Shown here: one piece after another, positions 17,466 through 26,172 of the stretch
Layout of the letters: each line of letters starts with the position of its first letter
Position numbering within the stretch: position 1 is the stretch's first letter
Position numbers and translations under genes: made by a program
Notes under the pieces: generated by a model
Database searches by the model: none
The model's input: the letters and a program-made list of their open reading frames with translations, nothing else
Told to the model about the DNA's origin: nothing
Origin: an uncultured Acetatifactor sp.
GTDB lineage: Bacteria > Bacillota > Clostridia > Lachnospirales > Lachnospiraceae
Length of the DNA stretch: 64,000 nt
Reading direction: 5' to 3'
Assembly (NCBI GenBank): GCA_934433135.1
Contig: CAKRZO010000005.1
Location: 1 to 64,000, forward strand

Positions 17466-18971
17466 TCATTCCTTTTCCTGGATCCAGGCAGCATACAAAG
17501 CTTCCAACCCTTCTTTCATCTGCTCCTCCGAAAGGCCTCCGAAGCCCAGAAGAACCGTTGCAGCGGCATTCGTCTCGTTCCCACGGTGCGATTCCTTTTC
17601 TTGTATTTCTCTTTCTTGCATCTCTCCTTCTTGCCTTTCTTCTCCATCCGATTCCCGGATGAAACTATCGGAGAGACCATATACCCGAATACCCTTTTGC
17701 CTTGCTTTCTCTATTAATTTCTCCTCTGTCATGCCGTCCTTTTTCCCTTTTACAGTAAGCAGAAGGTGAAGTCCCGCATTCTCTCCCGTAATCCGGAAGC
17801 GTCCTTTAAACGGTGCCAGGCAGGAAAGCATCACCTCATGCCTGGATCGATAAATTTTCCGCATTTTATTCAGATGTCTTTCAAAATGACCTTTGCTGAT
17901 AAATTCATTTAATATCCACTGGTCGATTCTGGACACGGTAGACGAATAAAAGTAGAGGTTTTTCTTGTAAAAATCCAGAAGGGAAAAGGGAAGCACCATA
18001 AAGCTTAAACGAATGGCCGGAGCAATGGACTTGGAAAAAGTGCCGATGTAAATCACTTTTCCGTGACGGTCCGATGCCTGCAGGGAAGGAATCGGTTTGC
18101 CTTTGTAACGAAATTCACTGTCATAATCGTCTTCGATCAGGTACCGGCCATCCTTTTCATCCGCCCAATGGAGCAGTTCCATCCGTCTGCCGATTGGCAT
18201 AACCGTCCCGGTTGGGTACTGGTGGGACGGCATAATATAGGCAACGGATGCCTCTTCCTTTTCCAATTCTTTTATCTTCATCCCGCTTTCATCCATGGGA
18301 ATTGCTTTTACGTCATAACCGCAGGATCGGAAAATGCGATAGGCTCTTTTATAAGTAGGATTCTCCATGGCAATCGTAAGGTGACTACCCAGAATTTTTT
18401 CCAGCAAAAGAAGCAGGTAGTCATTTCCGGCCCCGACAATGATCTGCTCCGGCGTACAGTTCACCCCTCTGGAAGAATGCAGATACCGGCTGATCGTCCG
18501 GCGCAGTTCCTCATCTCCCTGAGGAGAACCCATGGAAAACAAATCCTGTGTTCCGAAGGCCTCTCTGGAAATCTTTTTCCACACGCTGTAAGGGAAAAGG
18601 CTTTGGTCGATTGCGGTAGGCGAAAAATCAATTCTCACCGGATTTTCCCCCCTTAAGTCCGCAACGGAGGTACCTTCTTCCGCATCCGGCTTTTTTTTTC
18701 CTTTTTCCAGAAAAAACAACTCATCCAGTTCACAGACAAAGAAACCTTTGCAGGGGCTGGACTCAATATAGCCTTCGCTTAAAAGCTGTTCATAAGCCGT
18801 ATCCACCGTACTCCTGGCTACCTGCAGATGCTGGGCCAGAAGACGGGTAGAGGGAAGCTTCTCTCCCGCAAGAAGCTTCCCCCCTATAATCTCCTGTCTG
18901 ATATGCTCGTAAATCTGTTCGTACAGGCACTGCTTTTTTCCCATGCCCAGCTGTATTGTCATATCATACAT
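17466..18971 (-). CDS. MocR-type GntR regulator with aminotransferase domain
   Basis: 501 residues. A GntR winged helix (residues 15-80, KLPSTRLLAQHLQVARSTVD) is followed by a class I aminotransferase fold. PLP landmarks are GAGNDYLLLLL, IEDDYDSEFRY and the lysine in YIGTFSKSIAPAIRLSF. MocR proteins sense PLP or an amino-acid/amine adduct; GabR and PdxR are examples. Near the C-terminus is an unusual low-complexity insertion of about 35 residues, rich in Glu, Arg, Gln and Lys (EERQEGEMQEREIQEKES). It lies upstream of the FadR-type gene in the same direction, so the two may be co-transcribed. Confidence 0.92.
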   Translation of the reverse strand: MYDMTIQLGMGKKQCLYEQIYEHIRQEIIGGKLLAGEKLPSTRLLAQHLQVARSTVDTAYEQLLSEGYIESSPCKGFFVCELDELFFLEKGKKKPDAEEGTSVADLRGENPVRIDFSPTAIDQSLFPYSVWKKISREAFGTQDLFSMGSPQGDEELRRTISRYLHSSRGVNCTPEQIIVGAGNDYLLLLLEKILGSHLTIAMENPTYKRAYRIFRSCGYDVKAIPMDESGMKIKELEKEEASVAYIMPSHQYPTGTVMPIGRRMELLHWADEKDGRYLIEDDYDSEFRYKGKPIPSLQASDRHGKVIYIGTFSKSIAPAIRLSFMVLPFSLLDFYKKNLYFYSSTVSRIDQWILNEFISKGHFERHLNKMRKIYRSRHEVMLSCLAPFKGRFRITGENAGLHLLLTVKGKKDGMTEEKLIEKARQKGIRVYGLSDSFIRESDGEERQEGEMQEREIQEKESHRGNETNAAATVLLGFGGLSEEQMKEGLEALYAAWIQEKE

Positions 18972-18999
18972 CTTTTCTCTCTCCCGTTTTGCAGACTCC

Positions 19000-20718
19000 T
19001 TATTTCGGCAGGGTATAGGAACTCTTCAGCGAAACGATCCGGTTAAATACCAGGCTGTCCGGTCTGGAATCTTTGGCATCCACACAGAAGAATCCCTGAC
19101 GTACGAACTGGAAGCTGTCATACGCTTTGACACCGGCTAAGGACGGTTCAAGGTAACAGTCATTCAGTATCGTTAAGGAATTCGGATTCAGGTTCAGAGA
19201 ACCGTCTTCATTGTAAACACCTTTTTCTTCATCTATGATGTTTTCATAAAGTCTTACCTGTGCCTTAATCGCCGAAGAAGCCGGTACCCAGTGAATGGTT
19301 CCCTTTACTTTTCTTGCGTTAAATCCGCTTCCGCACTTTGTCTCGGGATCATACGTACAATGCACTTCCGTCACATTTCCGTTCTCATCCTTCACGCAGC
19401 CGGTACAGGTTACAAAATAAGCATTCATCAGGCGCACTTCATTGCCCGGGAACAGGCGGAAATATTTCTTGGGCGCCTCTTCCATAAAGTCTTCTCTTTC
19501 GATGTAAAGCTCTCTTTCGAAAGGAATCTGACGGCTGCCGAGAGCCTCATTTTCCAGGTTATTGGGCGCATCCAGATATTCCACTTTTCCCTCCGGATAA
19601 TTGTCGATGATAAGCTTTACCGGGTTTAACACCGCCATCACTCTGGAACGGGTGGTCTTTAAATCTTCCCTAATGCAATACTCTAACATTGCATAGTCTA
19701 CGGAAGAATTGCTCTTGGAGATGCCGCACAGATCCACAAATTTCTTAATGGATTCCGGTGTAAATCCACGTCTTCTCAAAGCGGCAATGGAGACCAGTCT
19801 GGGATCGTCCCAGCCATCCACAATGCCTTCTTCCACAAGTTTCTTGATATAACGCTTTCCGGTTACCACATTGGTCAGATAAAGCTTTGCAAACTCAATC
19901 TGTCTGGGCGGATGAGGGTATTCCAGTTCCCTGACAACCCAGTCATAAAGCGGTCTGTGATCTTCGAATTCCAGGGTACAGATGGAATGGGTAATTCCCT
20001 CAATGGCGTCCTCAATCGGATGTGCAAAATCATACATGGGATAAATGCACCATTTATCACCGGTGTTATGATGACTCATATGTGCTACACGGTAAATGAC
20101 CGGATCCCGCATATTCATATTCGGAGATGCCATATCAATCCGGGCACGCAGAACCTTTTCTCCGTCTGCATACTTTCCGGCCTTCATTTCTTCAAAAAGC
20201 TTCAGATTCTCTTCTACGCTTCTTGTTGCGGAAGGGTCTTCTTTGCCGGGCTGTGTCAGATTGCCCCGGTATTCCCGGATCTCATCCGCAGACAGATCGG
20301 AAACATAGGCTTTTCCTTTCTTAATCAGCTTAACGGCGCCCTCATACATCTGTTCAAAATAATTCGAAGCAAAGAACAGTCTGTCTTCCCAGTCTGCACC
20401 CAGCCATGCCACATCCGCTTTAATAGATTCCACGAACTCAATCTTCTCTTTGGTAGGGTTCGTATCATCAAAACGCATGTTGAATTTTCCGCCGTATTCT
20501 TTGGCAAGACCGTAATTCAAAAGAATACTTTTGGCATGTCCGATATGGAGATAACCGTTGGGTTCCGGCGGAAAACGTGTATGAACTGTATCATAAACTC
20601 CTTCTGCCAGATCCTTATCGATCATCTGCTCGATAAAATTGCGGGATACTTTTTCCTGGGATTCCATTTCTTCGTTCCCTGCTGCAATTTTTTCCATTTC
20701 CGATACTTTTTCACTCAT
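19000..20718 (-). CDS. glnS: Glutaminyl-tRNA synthetase
   Basis: 572 residues, usual length for the family. The class I HIGH signature is at residues 58-61 (PPEPNGYLHIGHAKS). The KMSKS-equivalent is GISKSNSS near residue 334. The acceptor-binding region has FDDTNPTKE and YDFAHPIEDAIEGITHS. The C-terminal anticodon-binding beta-barrels start near residue 350. It charges tRNA-Gln directly; many Bacillota instead use the GatCAB route, so presence of glnS is informative. AGGT/GGAGAAAGGT precedes the ATG. It follows the purine genes in the same direction, across a 114-base gap containing a dispersed repeat fragment. Confidence 0.97.
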   Translation of the reverse strand: MSEKVSEMEKIAAGNEEMESQEKVSRNFIEQMIDKDLAEGVYDTVHTRFPPEPNGYLHIGHAKSILLNYGLAKEYGGKFNMRFDDTNPTKEKIEFVESIKADVAWLGADWEDRLFFASNYFEQMYEGAVKLIKKGKAYVSDLSADEIREYRGNLTQPGKEDPSATRSVEENLKLFEEMKAGKYADGEKVLRARIDMASPNMNMRDPVIYRVAHMSHHNTGDKWCIYPMYDFAHPIEDAIEGITHSICTLEFEDHRPLYDWVVRELEYPHPPRQIEFAKLYLTNVVTGKRYIKKLVEEGIVDGWDDPRLVSIAALRRRGFTPESIKKFVDLCGISKSNSSVDYAMLEYCIREDLKTTRSRVMAVLNPVKLIIDNYPEGKVEYLDAPNNLENEALGSRQIPFERELYIEREDFMEEAPKKYFRLFPGNEVRLMNAYFVTCTGCVKDENGNVTEVHCTYDPETKCGSGFNARKVKGTIHWVPASSAIKAQVRLYENIIDEEKGVYNEDGSLNLNPNSLTILNDCYLEPSLAGVKAYDSFQFVRQGFFCVDAKDSRPDSLVFNRIVSLKSSYTLPK

Positions 20719-20802
20719 ACCTTTCTCCGCCTTTCCTCTAAGAACTTTATTTCCTCGATTTTACCACAGTTTACCGAAATAATAAAGTTTTTTTTCGGAT
20801 TT

Positions 20803-20828
20803 GTGAATGGCGCATCTGAACGGTTGCC
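20803..20828. repeat. Dispersed intergenic repeat fragment
   Basis: Read on the minus strand it gives ACCGTTCAGATGCGCCATTC, a near match to the element at 25307 and 38038 (CAGTTCAGATGCGCCATTC). Only the left part of the element is present. It sits between the transformylase and glnS genes. Confidence 0.65.
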
Positions 20829-20832
20829 ACCC

Positions 20833-22011
20833 TTAGTGATGGAACAGGCGGATTCCGGTAAATGCCATAACCATGCCGTATTTGTTGCAGCAGTCGATGA
20901 CGGCATCGTCCCTGACGGAGCCACCGGGCTGTGCAATATACTTCACGCCGCTCTTAAAGGCTCTTTCGATGTTATCGGAAAAAGGGAAAAACGCATCGGA
21001 GCCCAGGGTAACTTCCTTCATGCCATCTAACCAGGCACGTTTCTGTTCTCTGGTAAAGACAGGGGGCTTTTCCTTGAAAATATGTTCCCAGGTTCCGTCC
21101 GCCAGCACATCTTCGTATTCTTCCCCGATATACAGATCGATGGCATTGTCTCTGTCTGCTCTGCCGATTTTGTCTGAAAAAGGCAGGGAAATCACCTGGG
21201 GCGCCTGACGCAGATACCAGTTATCTGCTTTCTGTCCGGCCAGTCTGGTGCAGTGGATTCTGGACTGCTGTCCTGCACCGATTCCAATGGCCTGACCGCC
21301 TTTGACATAGCATACGGAATTGGACTGGGTATATTTCAAAGTAATCAGCGCGATTTCCATATCCATCTTTGCTTCTTCGGGAATTGTCTGATTTTCTGTT
21401 ACCAGATTGGTAAGCAGGCTGCCATCTATCTTAAGCTCGTTTCTTCCCTGCTCAAAGGTAACTCCGTATACCTGTTTTCTCTCAACCGGAGCCGGTACGT
21501 AAGCAGGATCGATCTGAATGATATTGTATCCGCCTTTTTTCTTGGCTTTTAAAAGTTCCAGGGCTTCTTCGGTATATCCCGGTGCAATCACGCCATCGGA
21601 TACCTCTCTTTTAATCAGTCTTGCCGTGTCTTCATCACAGATATCCGACAAAGCGATGAAGTCTCCAAAAGAAGACATTCTGTCTGCCCCTCTGGCTCTC
21701 GCATAAGCACAGGCTAACGGAGATAATTCTCCTAAATCCTCTACCCAGTAGATTTTCTTTAACGTCTCGTTTAAAGGCAGTCCCACAGCAGCGCCTGCCG
21801 GTGAGACATGCTTAAAGGAAGTAGCTGACGGAAGTCCGGAAGCTTCTTTTAATTCCTTTACTAACTGCCAGCCGTTTAACGCATCCAGAAAATTAATATA
21901 TCCTGGTCTGCCGTTTAAAACCGTAACCGGCAGTTCGCTTCCGTCCGCCATATAAATGCGGGAAGGCTTTTGATTGGGGTTACATCCGTATTTTAACTGA
22001 ATTTCGTTCAT
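20833..22011 (-). CDS. purH: Stand-alone AICAR transformylase (PurH C-terminal activity)
   Basis: 392 residues matching the AICARFT half of PurH only. Landmarks are SFKHVSPAGAA (the catalytic Lys-His pair), DRMSSFGDFIALSD, YTQSNSVCYVKGGQAIGIGAGQQSR and the C-terminal SDAFFPFSDNIERA. It transfers a formyl group from 10-formyl-THF to AICAR. The cyclohydrolase half is absent, and a separate cyclohydrolase gene lies 38 bases upstream. AAGGAG precedes the ATG. The family is a Clostridia form slightly longer than the PurH domain. Confidence 0.93.
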   Translation of the reverse strand: MNEIQLKYGCNPNQKPSRIYMADGSELPVTVLNGRPGYINFLDALNGWQLVKELKEASGLPSATSFKHVSPAGAAVGLPLNETLKKIYWVEDLGELSPLACAYARARGADRMSSFGDFIALSDICDEDTARLIKREVSDGVIAPGYTEEALELLKAKKKGGYNIIQIDPAYVPAPVERKQVYGVTFEQGRNELKIDGSLLTNLVTENQTIPEEAKMDMEIALITLKYTQSNSVCYVKGGQAIGIGAGQQSRIHCTRLAGQKADNWYLRQAPQVISLPFSDKIGRADRDNAIDLYIGEEYEDVLADGTWEHIFKEKPPVFTREQKRAWLDGMKEVTLGSDAFFPFSDNIERAFKSGVKYIAQPGGSVRDDAVIDCCNKYGMVMAFTGIRLFHH

Positions 22012-22049
22012 CTTAGCGTTTCTCCTTTTCTCCTGTCCTGTGCCGGGGC

Positions 22050-22763
22050 TTACACTTCCTCATTCTTATTTACAATCCGTGTTTTATAGGTTCCGTCCGC
22101 AACGTTAATAAACCGCACAAACAGGGAAACCTTGTTTTCTCCATTCAATCCGTTCCATATTTTGGCGGTAAATGCATCGATATCGTTTTCAATAAAGACG
22201 TCCTCCGGTTCTCCCTCGAAGCTGGGAAGGGGATTCCCGTCGTGCTGATAGGTGTGGATAAAATGACCTTCACCGGCAATCGGCGCATCATAGGTATACA
22301 GATACCGGCAGCAGCAGGAAGGATCACCGTGGTTACTCTTCAAGATTGACATTTCATAGGAAAAGGCACCGTCTGCCACATACAGATCTCCGGAAATACG
22401 CGGTGTATAATTAGGTGCATCCGGTTCAAAGCGTCTTGTCTTAAGGCTCTGTTCCATGGAAAGTCCCCGTTTCAACCCCTCATATACGGTATCTGTCTGA
22501 TCCCCGTTGGTTACGATGGTATGCGCTCCCAACACTCGTACCGGTGCATAAATGATCAGACTGGGATCTTCCAGCTTGGACGGATCAAAAGCCTGGGTAC
22601 GGATTCCTTCTTCACAGGGTACAAAAACACGATTGCGGCTGTTCGTACTCCGTCCCATAATAAAATAGGCAGTAACAGCATACTTTCCATCGGCACTTTT
22701 TCCGATTACGATTCCCCTTCCGGGATAAGTATTTTGGGCAAGCAGTTTTTCTAAATGTTCCAT
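22050..22763 (-). CDS. PurO-type IMP cyclohydrolase
   Basis: 237 residues resembling the PF07826 IMP cyclohydrolase family, with GRGIVIGKSADGKYAVTAYF, the MGRSTNSRNRVF motif, and ILKSNHGDP. It would close FAICAR to IMP, the last step of de novo purine synthesis. The adjacent transformylase lacks this activity, which strongly supports the call. GGAGGG precedes the ATG. The gene starts the leftward cluster after guaB, separated from it by a hairpin and a dispersed repeat. Confidence 0.9.
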   Translation of the reverse strand: MEHLEKLLAQNTYPGRGIVIGKSADGKYAVTAYFIMGRSTNSRNRVFVPCEEGIRTQAFDPSKLEDPSLIIYAPVRVLGAHTIVTNGDQTDTVYEGLKRGLSMEQSLKTRRFEPDAPNYTPRISGDLYVADGAFSYEMSILKSNHGDPSCCCRYLYTYDAPIAGEGHFIHTYQHDGNPLPSFEGEPEDVFIENDIDAFTAKIWNGLNGENKVSLFVRFINVADGTYKTRIVNKNEEV

Positions 22764-22782
22764 TTTTCCCTCCGTCTTTTGG

Positions 22783-22829
22783 GTAACAATTCAAACAGAC
22801 TGCATAAGCATCGCATCTGAACGGTTACG
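22783..22829. repeat. Dispersed intergenic inverted-repeat element, short form
   Basis: It starts GTAACAATTCA and ends TGAACGGTTACG, so the ends are imperfect inverted copies of each other. The inner part is GCATAAGCATCGCATC. The ends match the GTAACAGTTCAG family seen at 38038 and 43821. It lies between the cyclohydrolase gene and the guaB terminator. Confidence 0.7.
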
Positions 22830-22855
22830 TTTTTAATACTTTAAACAACATAAAT

Positions 22856-22895
22856 GCCTGGGCATAGTATTACTTCATACATACTATGCCCAGGC
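22856..22895 (-). terminator. Perfect 15-bp hairpin after guaB, probable terminator
   Basis: GCCTGGGCATAGTAT (22856-22870) is exactly inverted at 22881-22895, with a 10-base loop. Read leftward the stem is followed by the T-rich ATTTATGTTGTTT. It lies about 110 bases after the guaB stop. The T-tract is interrupted, so termination may be incomplete. Confidence 0.7.
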
Positions 22896-23002
22896 GGTCG
22901 GCTCACTTTATTCTGCACTTCCTGTGGGTGATCCCACCATGACAACACATTTTCTGCCGCGCTGTCACTTTCCGCCGGTTATGCAGCTATTGGTTTTTCA
23001 CA

Positions 23003-24460
23003 CTAGTTCCCATCCACACTGTAGTTAGGAGCTTCTTTGGTAATGTGGATATCATGAGGATGGCTTTCCTTTAAGGAAGCGGCTGAAATCTTCACGAATC
23101 TGCCGGTTTCTTTCAGGGTCTCGATATCCTTTGCGCCGCAGTATCCCATTCCGGAACGAAGTCCCCCAAGCAGCTGGAATACAGTATCTTCCAGTGTTCC
23201 CTTGTAAGCTACCCGTCCTTCTACGCCTTCCGGAACCAGTTTCCTGGCATTTTCCTGGAAGTAACGATCCTTACTGCCGTTTTCCATAGCGGATATGGAG
23301 CCCATTCCTCTGTATACTTTATACTTTCTTCCCTGGAACAATTCGTACTGACCAGGGCTTTCTTCACAGCCTGCGAAAATACTTCCCATCATACAGGTAT
23401 TGGCTCCGGCTGCGATTGCCTTGGTAATGTCTCCGGAGAACTTGATTCCTCCGTCTGCAATAATCGGAATGTCATATTTCCTGGCTGCTTCATAACAATT
23501 CATGATGGCGGTAATCTGCGGTACACCGATACCTGCCACGATACGGGTGGTACAGATGGATCCGGGACCGATTCCGACCTTTACCGCGTCTGCACCGGCC
23601 TCAATCAGAGCCTTGGTTGCTTCTCCGGTAGCCACATTTCCGGCAATGACCTGAAGTTCCGGATATGCATCCTTAATCAGCTTTACGCAGGTAAGCACAT
23701 TCTGGGAATGTCCGTGAGCGCAGTCCAAAACCACAACATCCACCTTGGCATCCACCAGTGCGGATACTCTTTCCAATACGTTTGCCGTAATTCCTACCGC
23801 AGCGCCGCACAGCAGTCTTCCCTGGGCATCCTTTGCCGCCAACGGGTATTTAATTGTCTTTTCAATATCTTTGATAGTAATAAGACCTTTTAAGTTAAAA
23901 TCCTTGTCCACAATCGGAAGCTTTTCTTTTCTTGCTTTTGCCAGAATTTTCTTGGCTTCTTCCAGCGTGGTTCCCTCCAGGGCGGTAATCAGCCCTTCAC
24001 TGGTCATGGATTCTTTAATTTTCTTGGAAAAATCGGTTTCGAATTTAAGATCACGATTGGTAATGATGCCCACCAGCTTACGGCCTTCTGTAATGGGTAC
24101 GCCTGATATTCTGAATTTGGACATCAGGGCATCTGCATCTGCCAGTGTATGTTCCGGAGTCAAAGAAAAAGGATCTGTAATAACGCCGTTCTCGGAACGC
24201 TTCACTTTGTCGACTTCCTCCGCCTGTGCTTCAATTGACATATTCTTGTGAATGATTCCGATTCCCCCCTGTCTTGCCATGGCAATGGCCATCCGATGTT
24301 CGGTAACGGTGTCCATTCCGGCGCTCAGCATGGGAATGTTTAACTTAATTTTCTTTGTCAGCCAGGTAGTAAGATCTACCTGGTTAGGAATTACCTGAGA
24401 ATATGCCGGTACCAAAAGCACGTCATCAAAAGTAATTCCTTCGCCAATAATCTGACCCAT
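23003..24460 (-). CDS. guaB: Inosine-5'-monophosphate dehydrogenase
   Basis: About 485 residues. The N-terminus GEGITFDDVLLVPAYS is typical. Two CBS domains occupy residues 90-210 (VGIITNRDLKFE, GLITIKDIEK). The catalytic loop GPGSICTTR has the active cysteine near residue 302. The mobile flap YRGMGSISAM is also present. It oxidises IMP to XMP with NAD, the committed step to GMP. The start at 24460 has GGAGGAAAG 8 bases upstream; a 10-residue in-frame extension lacks a site. The leader holds a structured repeat (24490-24559). Confidence 0.97.
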   Translation of the reverse strand: MGQIIGEGITFDDVLLVPAYSQVIPNQVDLTTWLTKKIKLNIPMLSAGMDTVTEHRMAIAMARQGGIGIIHKNMSIEAQAEEVDKVKRSENGVITDPFSLTPEHTLADADALMSKFRISGVPITEGRKLVGIITNRDLKFETDFSKKIKESMTSEGLITALEGTTLEEAKKILAKARKEKLPIVDKDFNLKGLITIKDIEKTIKYPLAAKDAQGRLLCGAAVGITANVLERVSALVDAKVDVVVLDCAHGHSQNVLTCVKLIKDAYPELQVIAGNVATGEATKALIEAGADAVKVGIGPGSICTTRIVAGIGVPQITAIMNCYEAARKYDIPIIADGGIKFSGDITKAIAAGANTCMMGSIFAGCEESPGQYELFQGRKYKVYRGMGSISAMENGSKDRYFQENARKLVPEGVEGRVAYKGTLEDTVFQLLGGLRSGMGYCGAKDIETLKETGRFVKISAASLKESHPHDIHITKEAPNYSVDGN

Positions 24461-24489
24461 TTTCTTTCCTCCTGATTGTATTGATATCA

Positions 24490-24559
24490 CAGTTCACTCG
24501 TACGTTTATGCAGGCAGATTCCATACCTGCATATGATCTGCTTGTATTAACAGTGAGTT
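24490..24559. repeat. Structured dispersed repeat in guaB leader (type B)
   Basis: CAGTTCACTCGTACGTTTAT at the left matches the element at 41774 almost exactly, as does the following CAGGCAGATTCCAT. The element is an imperfect hairpin: CAGGCAGAT pairs with ATCTGCTTG and the outer AGTTCACT with AGTGAGTT. It lies 30 bases upstream of the guaB start and so is probably transcribed. Confidence 0.7.
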
Positions 24560-24622
24560 TAACAAAGTTTGCCAACAATGTCAATTCCCATTTTTTACAA
24601 AGATTTTAGCTTTTCAACCCTT

Positions 24623-25120
24623 TCAGTCGTTAAAAACCTTTCTCGGGGACTTATTTCGCATCGCTTTGATCAGATCTTCCGAAGGACTTAACAGAATTTT
24701 CTCTCCTCCTTCATAGAACATCACGTAACGTCTGTCCGGCTGAAGTTCCTCTCCGATGCTGTAATCTTTTACCTTCGCCTGTCGGTTCTTATAATTGTCC
24801 AGGTGATAGGACTTGATGGGAGCCAGAATCTCGATCCGGTCAAGGGTATAGGTTCCGATTCTCTTTCTGCGGCTCTTCGCCATTACTTTATCGATGGTAA
24901 GCTCTCTGTCCAGATACAGATACTCAAATTCCAGGTCGGTAAATATTCCCACCAGATAAGCGCCCACACCGGCTGCTACGGCCAGAATAAAAGGAAGCAG
25001 ACCGTAAACCATGGCAAAAAGAAAAAATACTACGGCAAGCATGATCAGCAGTACTTTCATAAACTTATACACCGGTTTCTGCTTCTGCTTTATCAGACAT
25101 TCCACATACATTTCACTCAT
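24623..25120 (-). CDS. DUF6106-like small membrane protein
   Basis: About 165 residues. Two adjacent membrane helices cover residues 20-65 (KVLLIMLAVVFFLFAMVYG and LPFILAVAAGVGAYLVGIF). A cytoplasmic, PH-like beta-rich tail follows (FEYLYLDRELTIDKVMAKSRRKRIG...LDRIEILAP). This resembles the Clostridia family DUF6106; no function is known to me. ATG 25120 with GGAAAG upstream is preferred to the GTG three codons earlier. It is divergent from the membrane protein gene at 25370. Confidence 0.75.
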   Translation of the reverse strand: MSEMYVECLIKQKQKPVYKFMKVLLIMLAVVFFLFAMVYGLLPFILAVAAGVGAYLVGIFTDLEFEYLYLDRELTIDKVMAKSRRKRIGTYTLDRIEILAPIKSYHLDNYKNRQAKVKDYSIGEELQPDRRYVMFYEGGEKILLSPSEDLIKAMRNKSPRKVFND

Positions 25121-25240
25121 TGTTCTCACTTTCCTTTTCTATAAAATAGTATTAATGCATTTCCTTCTTCTACTATATAACAACCGAAAGCATCTTGCAA
25201 GCCGGATTCGCGGAAATTACAAATTTTTATCTTTTTTTTA

Positions 25241-25261
25241 GAATCTGATTAGCTCAGATTC
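25241..25261. promoter_or_regulatory. 8-bp inverted repeat abutting a -35 box
   Basis: GAATCTGA-TTAGC-TCAGATTC is a perfect inverted repeat. It ends two bases before the -35 box of the rightward promoter at 25263. This is where an activator or repressor dimer would bind; the protein is unknown. Confidence 0.5.
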
Positions 25262-25262
25262 A

Positions 25263-25291
25263 TTGACAAGACCGTCTTTTCAACTTAATAT
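25263..25291 (+). promoter_or_regulatory. Sigma-A promoter for membrane protein gene at 25370
   Basis: TTGACA at 25263-25268, a 17-base spacer, and TAATAT at 25286-25291. Transcription would start near 25298. That gives a 70-base leader, which contains a dispersed repeat copy. Confidence 0.8.
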
Positions 25292-25306
25292 AGAAGAAAA
25301 TAAATG

Positions 25307-25342
25307 ACAGTTCAGATGCGCCATTCGCAAAACAGCGAAGCG
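25307..25342. repeat. Dispersed intergenic repeat in a 5' leader
   Basis: ACAGTTCAGATGCGCCATTC followed by GCAAAACAGCGAAGCG. The first 20 bases match the left end of the 38038 element exactly. CGCAAAACAGCG and the following GCGAAGCG can fold. It lies just after the predicted transcription start. Confidence 0.75.
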
Positions 25343-25369
25343 TTATTTTGAGAAAGGCAGGTTATTCCC

Positions 25370-26128
25370 ATGGCAGTTATGGACGAGTTCCGCGAAGAAC
25401 GGGAAGCATTAAAACATGGTACTCCGAAGCAGAAATTGCAATATTTCTGGTGTTATTACAAATGGCATACAATTATTGCCGTACTCGCCGTTATTTTTCT
25501 TGTTTCTTTCATCCACGAGGTGGTAACAAGAAAAGATACCGCTTTTTACGGTATCTTTTTAAACAGCTGGGCAAAAGAAGATACGGTGGCCGATTTTGAA
25601 TCCGGTTTTATGGAAAAAGCCGGTATTGATCCGGATGCTTATGAGATCAATCTGGATACCTCCTTATATATTACGGATGATGCCATGGATGAAAATTCCT
25701 ATGCTTCCATTCAAAAGATGACCGTCTATGTTGCTTCCGGGGAAATTGACGTATTAGTCTCAGATGCTTCCTCCATCAACCGCTATGCCTATAATGAAAC
25801 GCTGGGAGATCTGCGGGATTTCTTAACCGAAGAGCAGCTGCAAAAGTACGAGCCGTATTTCTTCTATGTGGATGGAGCCGTAGTAAAAGAACAGCAGGAA
25901 GCCAGTGATAATCTGGATACCGAATATACCCCCGTTTATCCGGATCCTTCCAAACCGGAAGAAATGGAAGATCCCATTCCCGTAGGCCTCTTCGTCGGAA
26001 ACTGCAAAACGCTTACCGATGCTTACAGCTTCCGGAGCAAAGATGTGGTGGCCGGTATCGTGATCAACACGAACAGAAAACAGGCGGCGTTGGATTTTAT
26101 CGATTATCTTTTCAGTGAAAATCCGTAA
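25370..26128 (+). CDS. Uncharacterised single-pass membrane protein
   Basis: 252 residues. A basic, cytoplasmic N-terminus of about 35 residues is followed by one membrane helix at about 36-54 (TIIAVLAVIFLVSFIH). The remaining 200 residues are acidic and should be outside the cell. This part has features that recall solute-binding proteins: EIDVLVSDASSINRYA, a DLRDFLTEEQLQKYE stretch and a final VVAGIVINTNRKQAALDFIDYLF helix. I do not recognise a named family. A good promoter lies upstream. No transport genes adjoin it. Confidence 0.8.
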   Translation: MAVMDEFREEREALKHGTPKQKLQYFWCYYKWHTIIAVLAVIFLVSFIHEVVTRKDTAFYGIFLNSWAKEDTVADFESGFMEKAGIDPDAYEINLDTSLYITDDAMDENSYASIQKMTVYVASGEIDVLVSDASSINRYAYNETLGDLRDFLTEEQLQKYEPYFFYVDGAVVKEQQEASDNLDTEYTPVYPDPSKPEEMEDPIPVGLFVGNCKTLTDAYSFRSKDVVAGIVINTNRKQAALDFIDYLFSENP

Positions 26129-26172
26129 CCGCCCATTTTCGGAGTGGTTATGCAAGCAGTTCCCATATCTGC

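Noticed and set aside
19912..21030. Rightward 372-codon frame spanning glnS and the transformylase
   Set aside because: It crosses two real genes on the other strand and their intergenic gap, which a true gene would not do.
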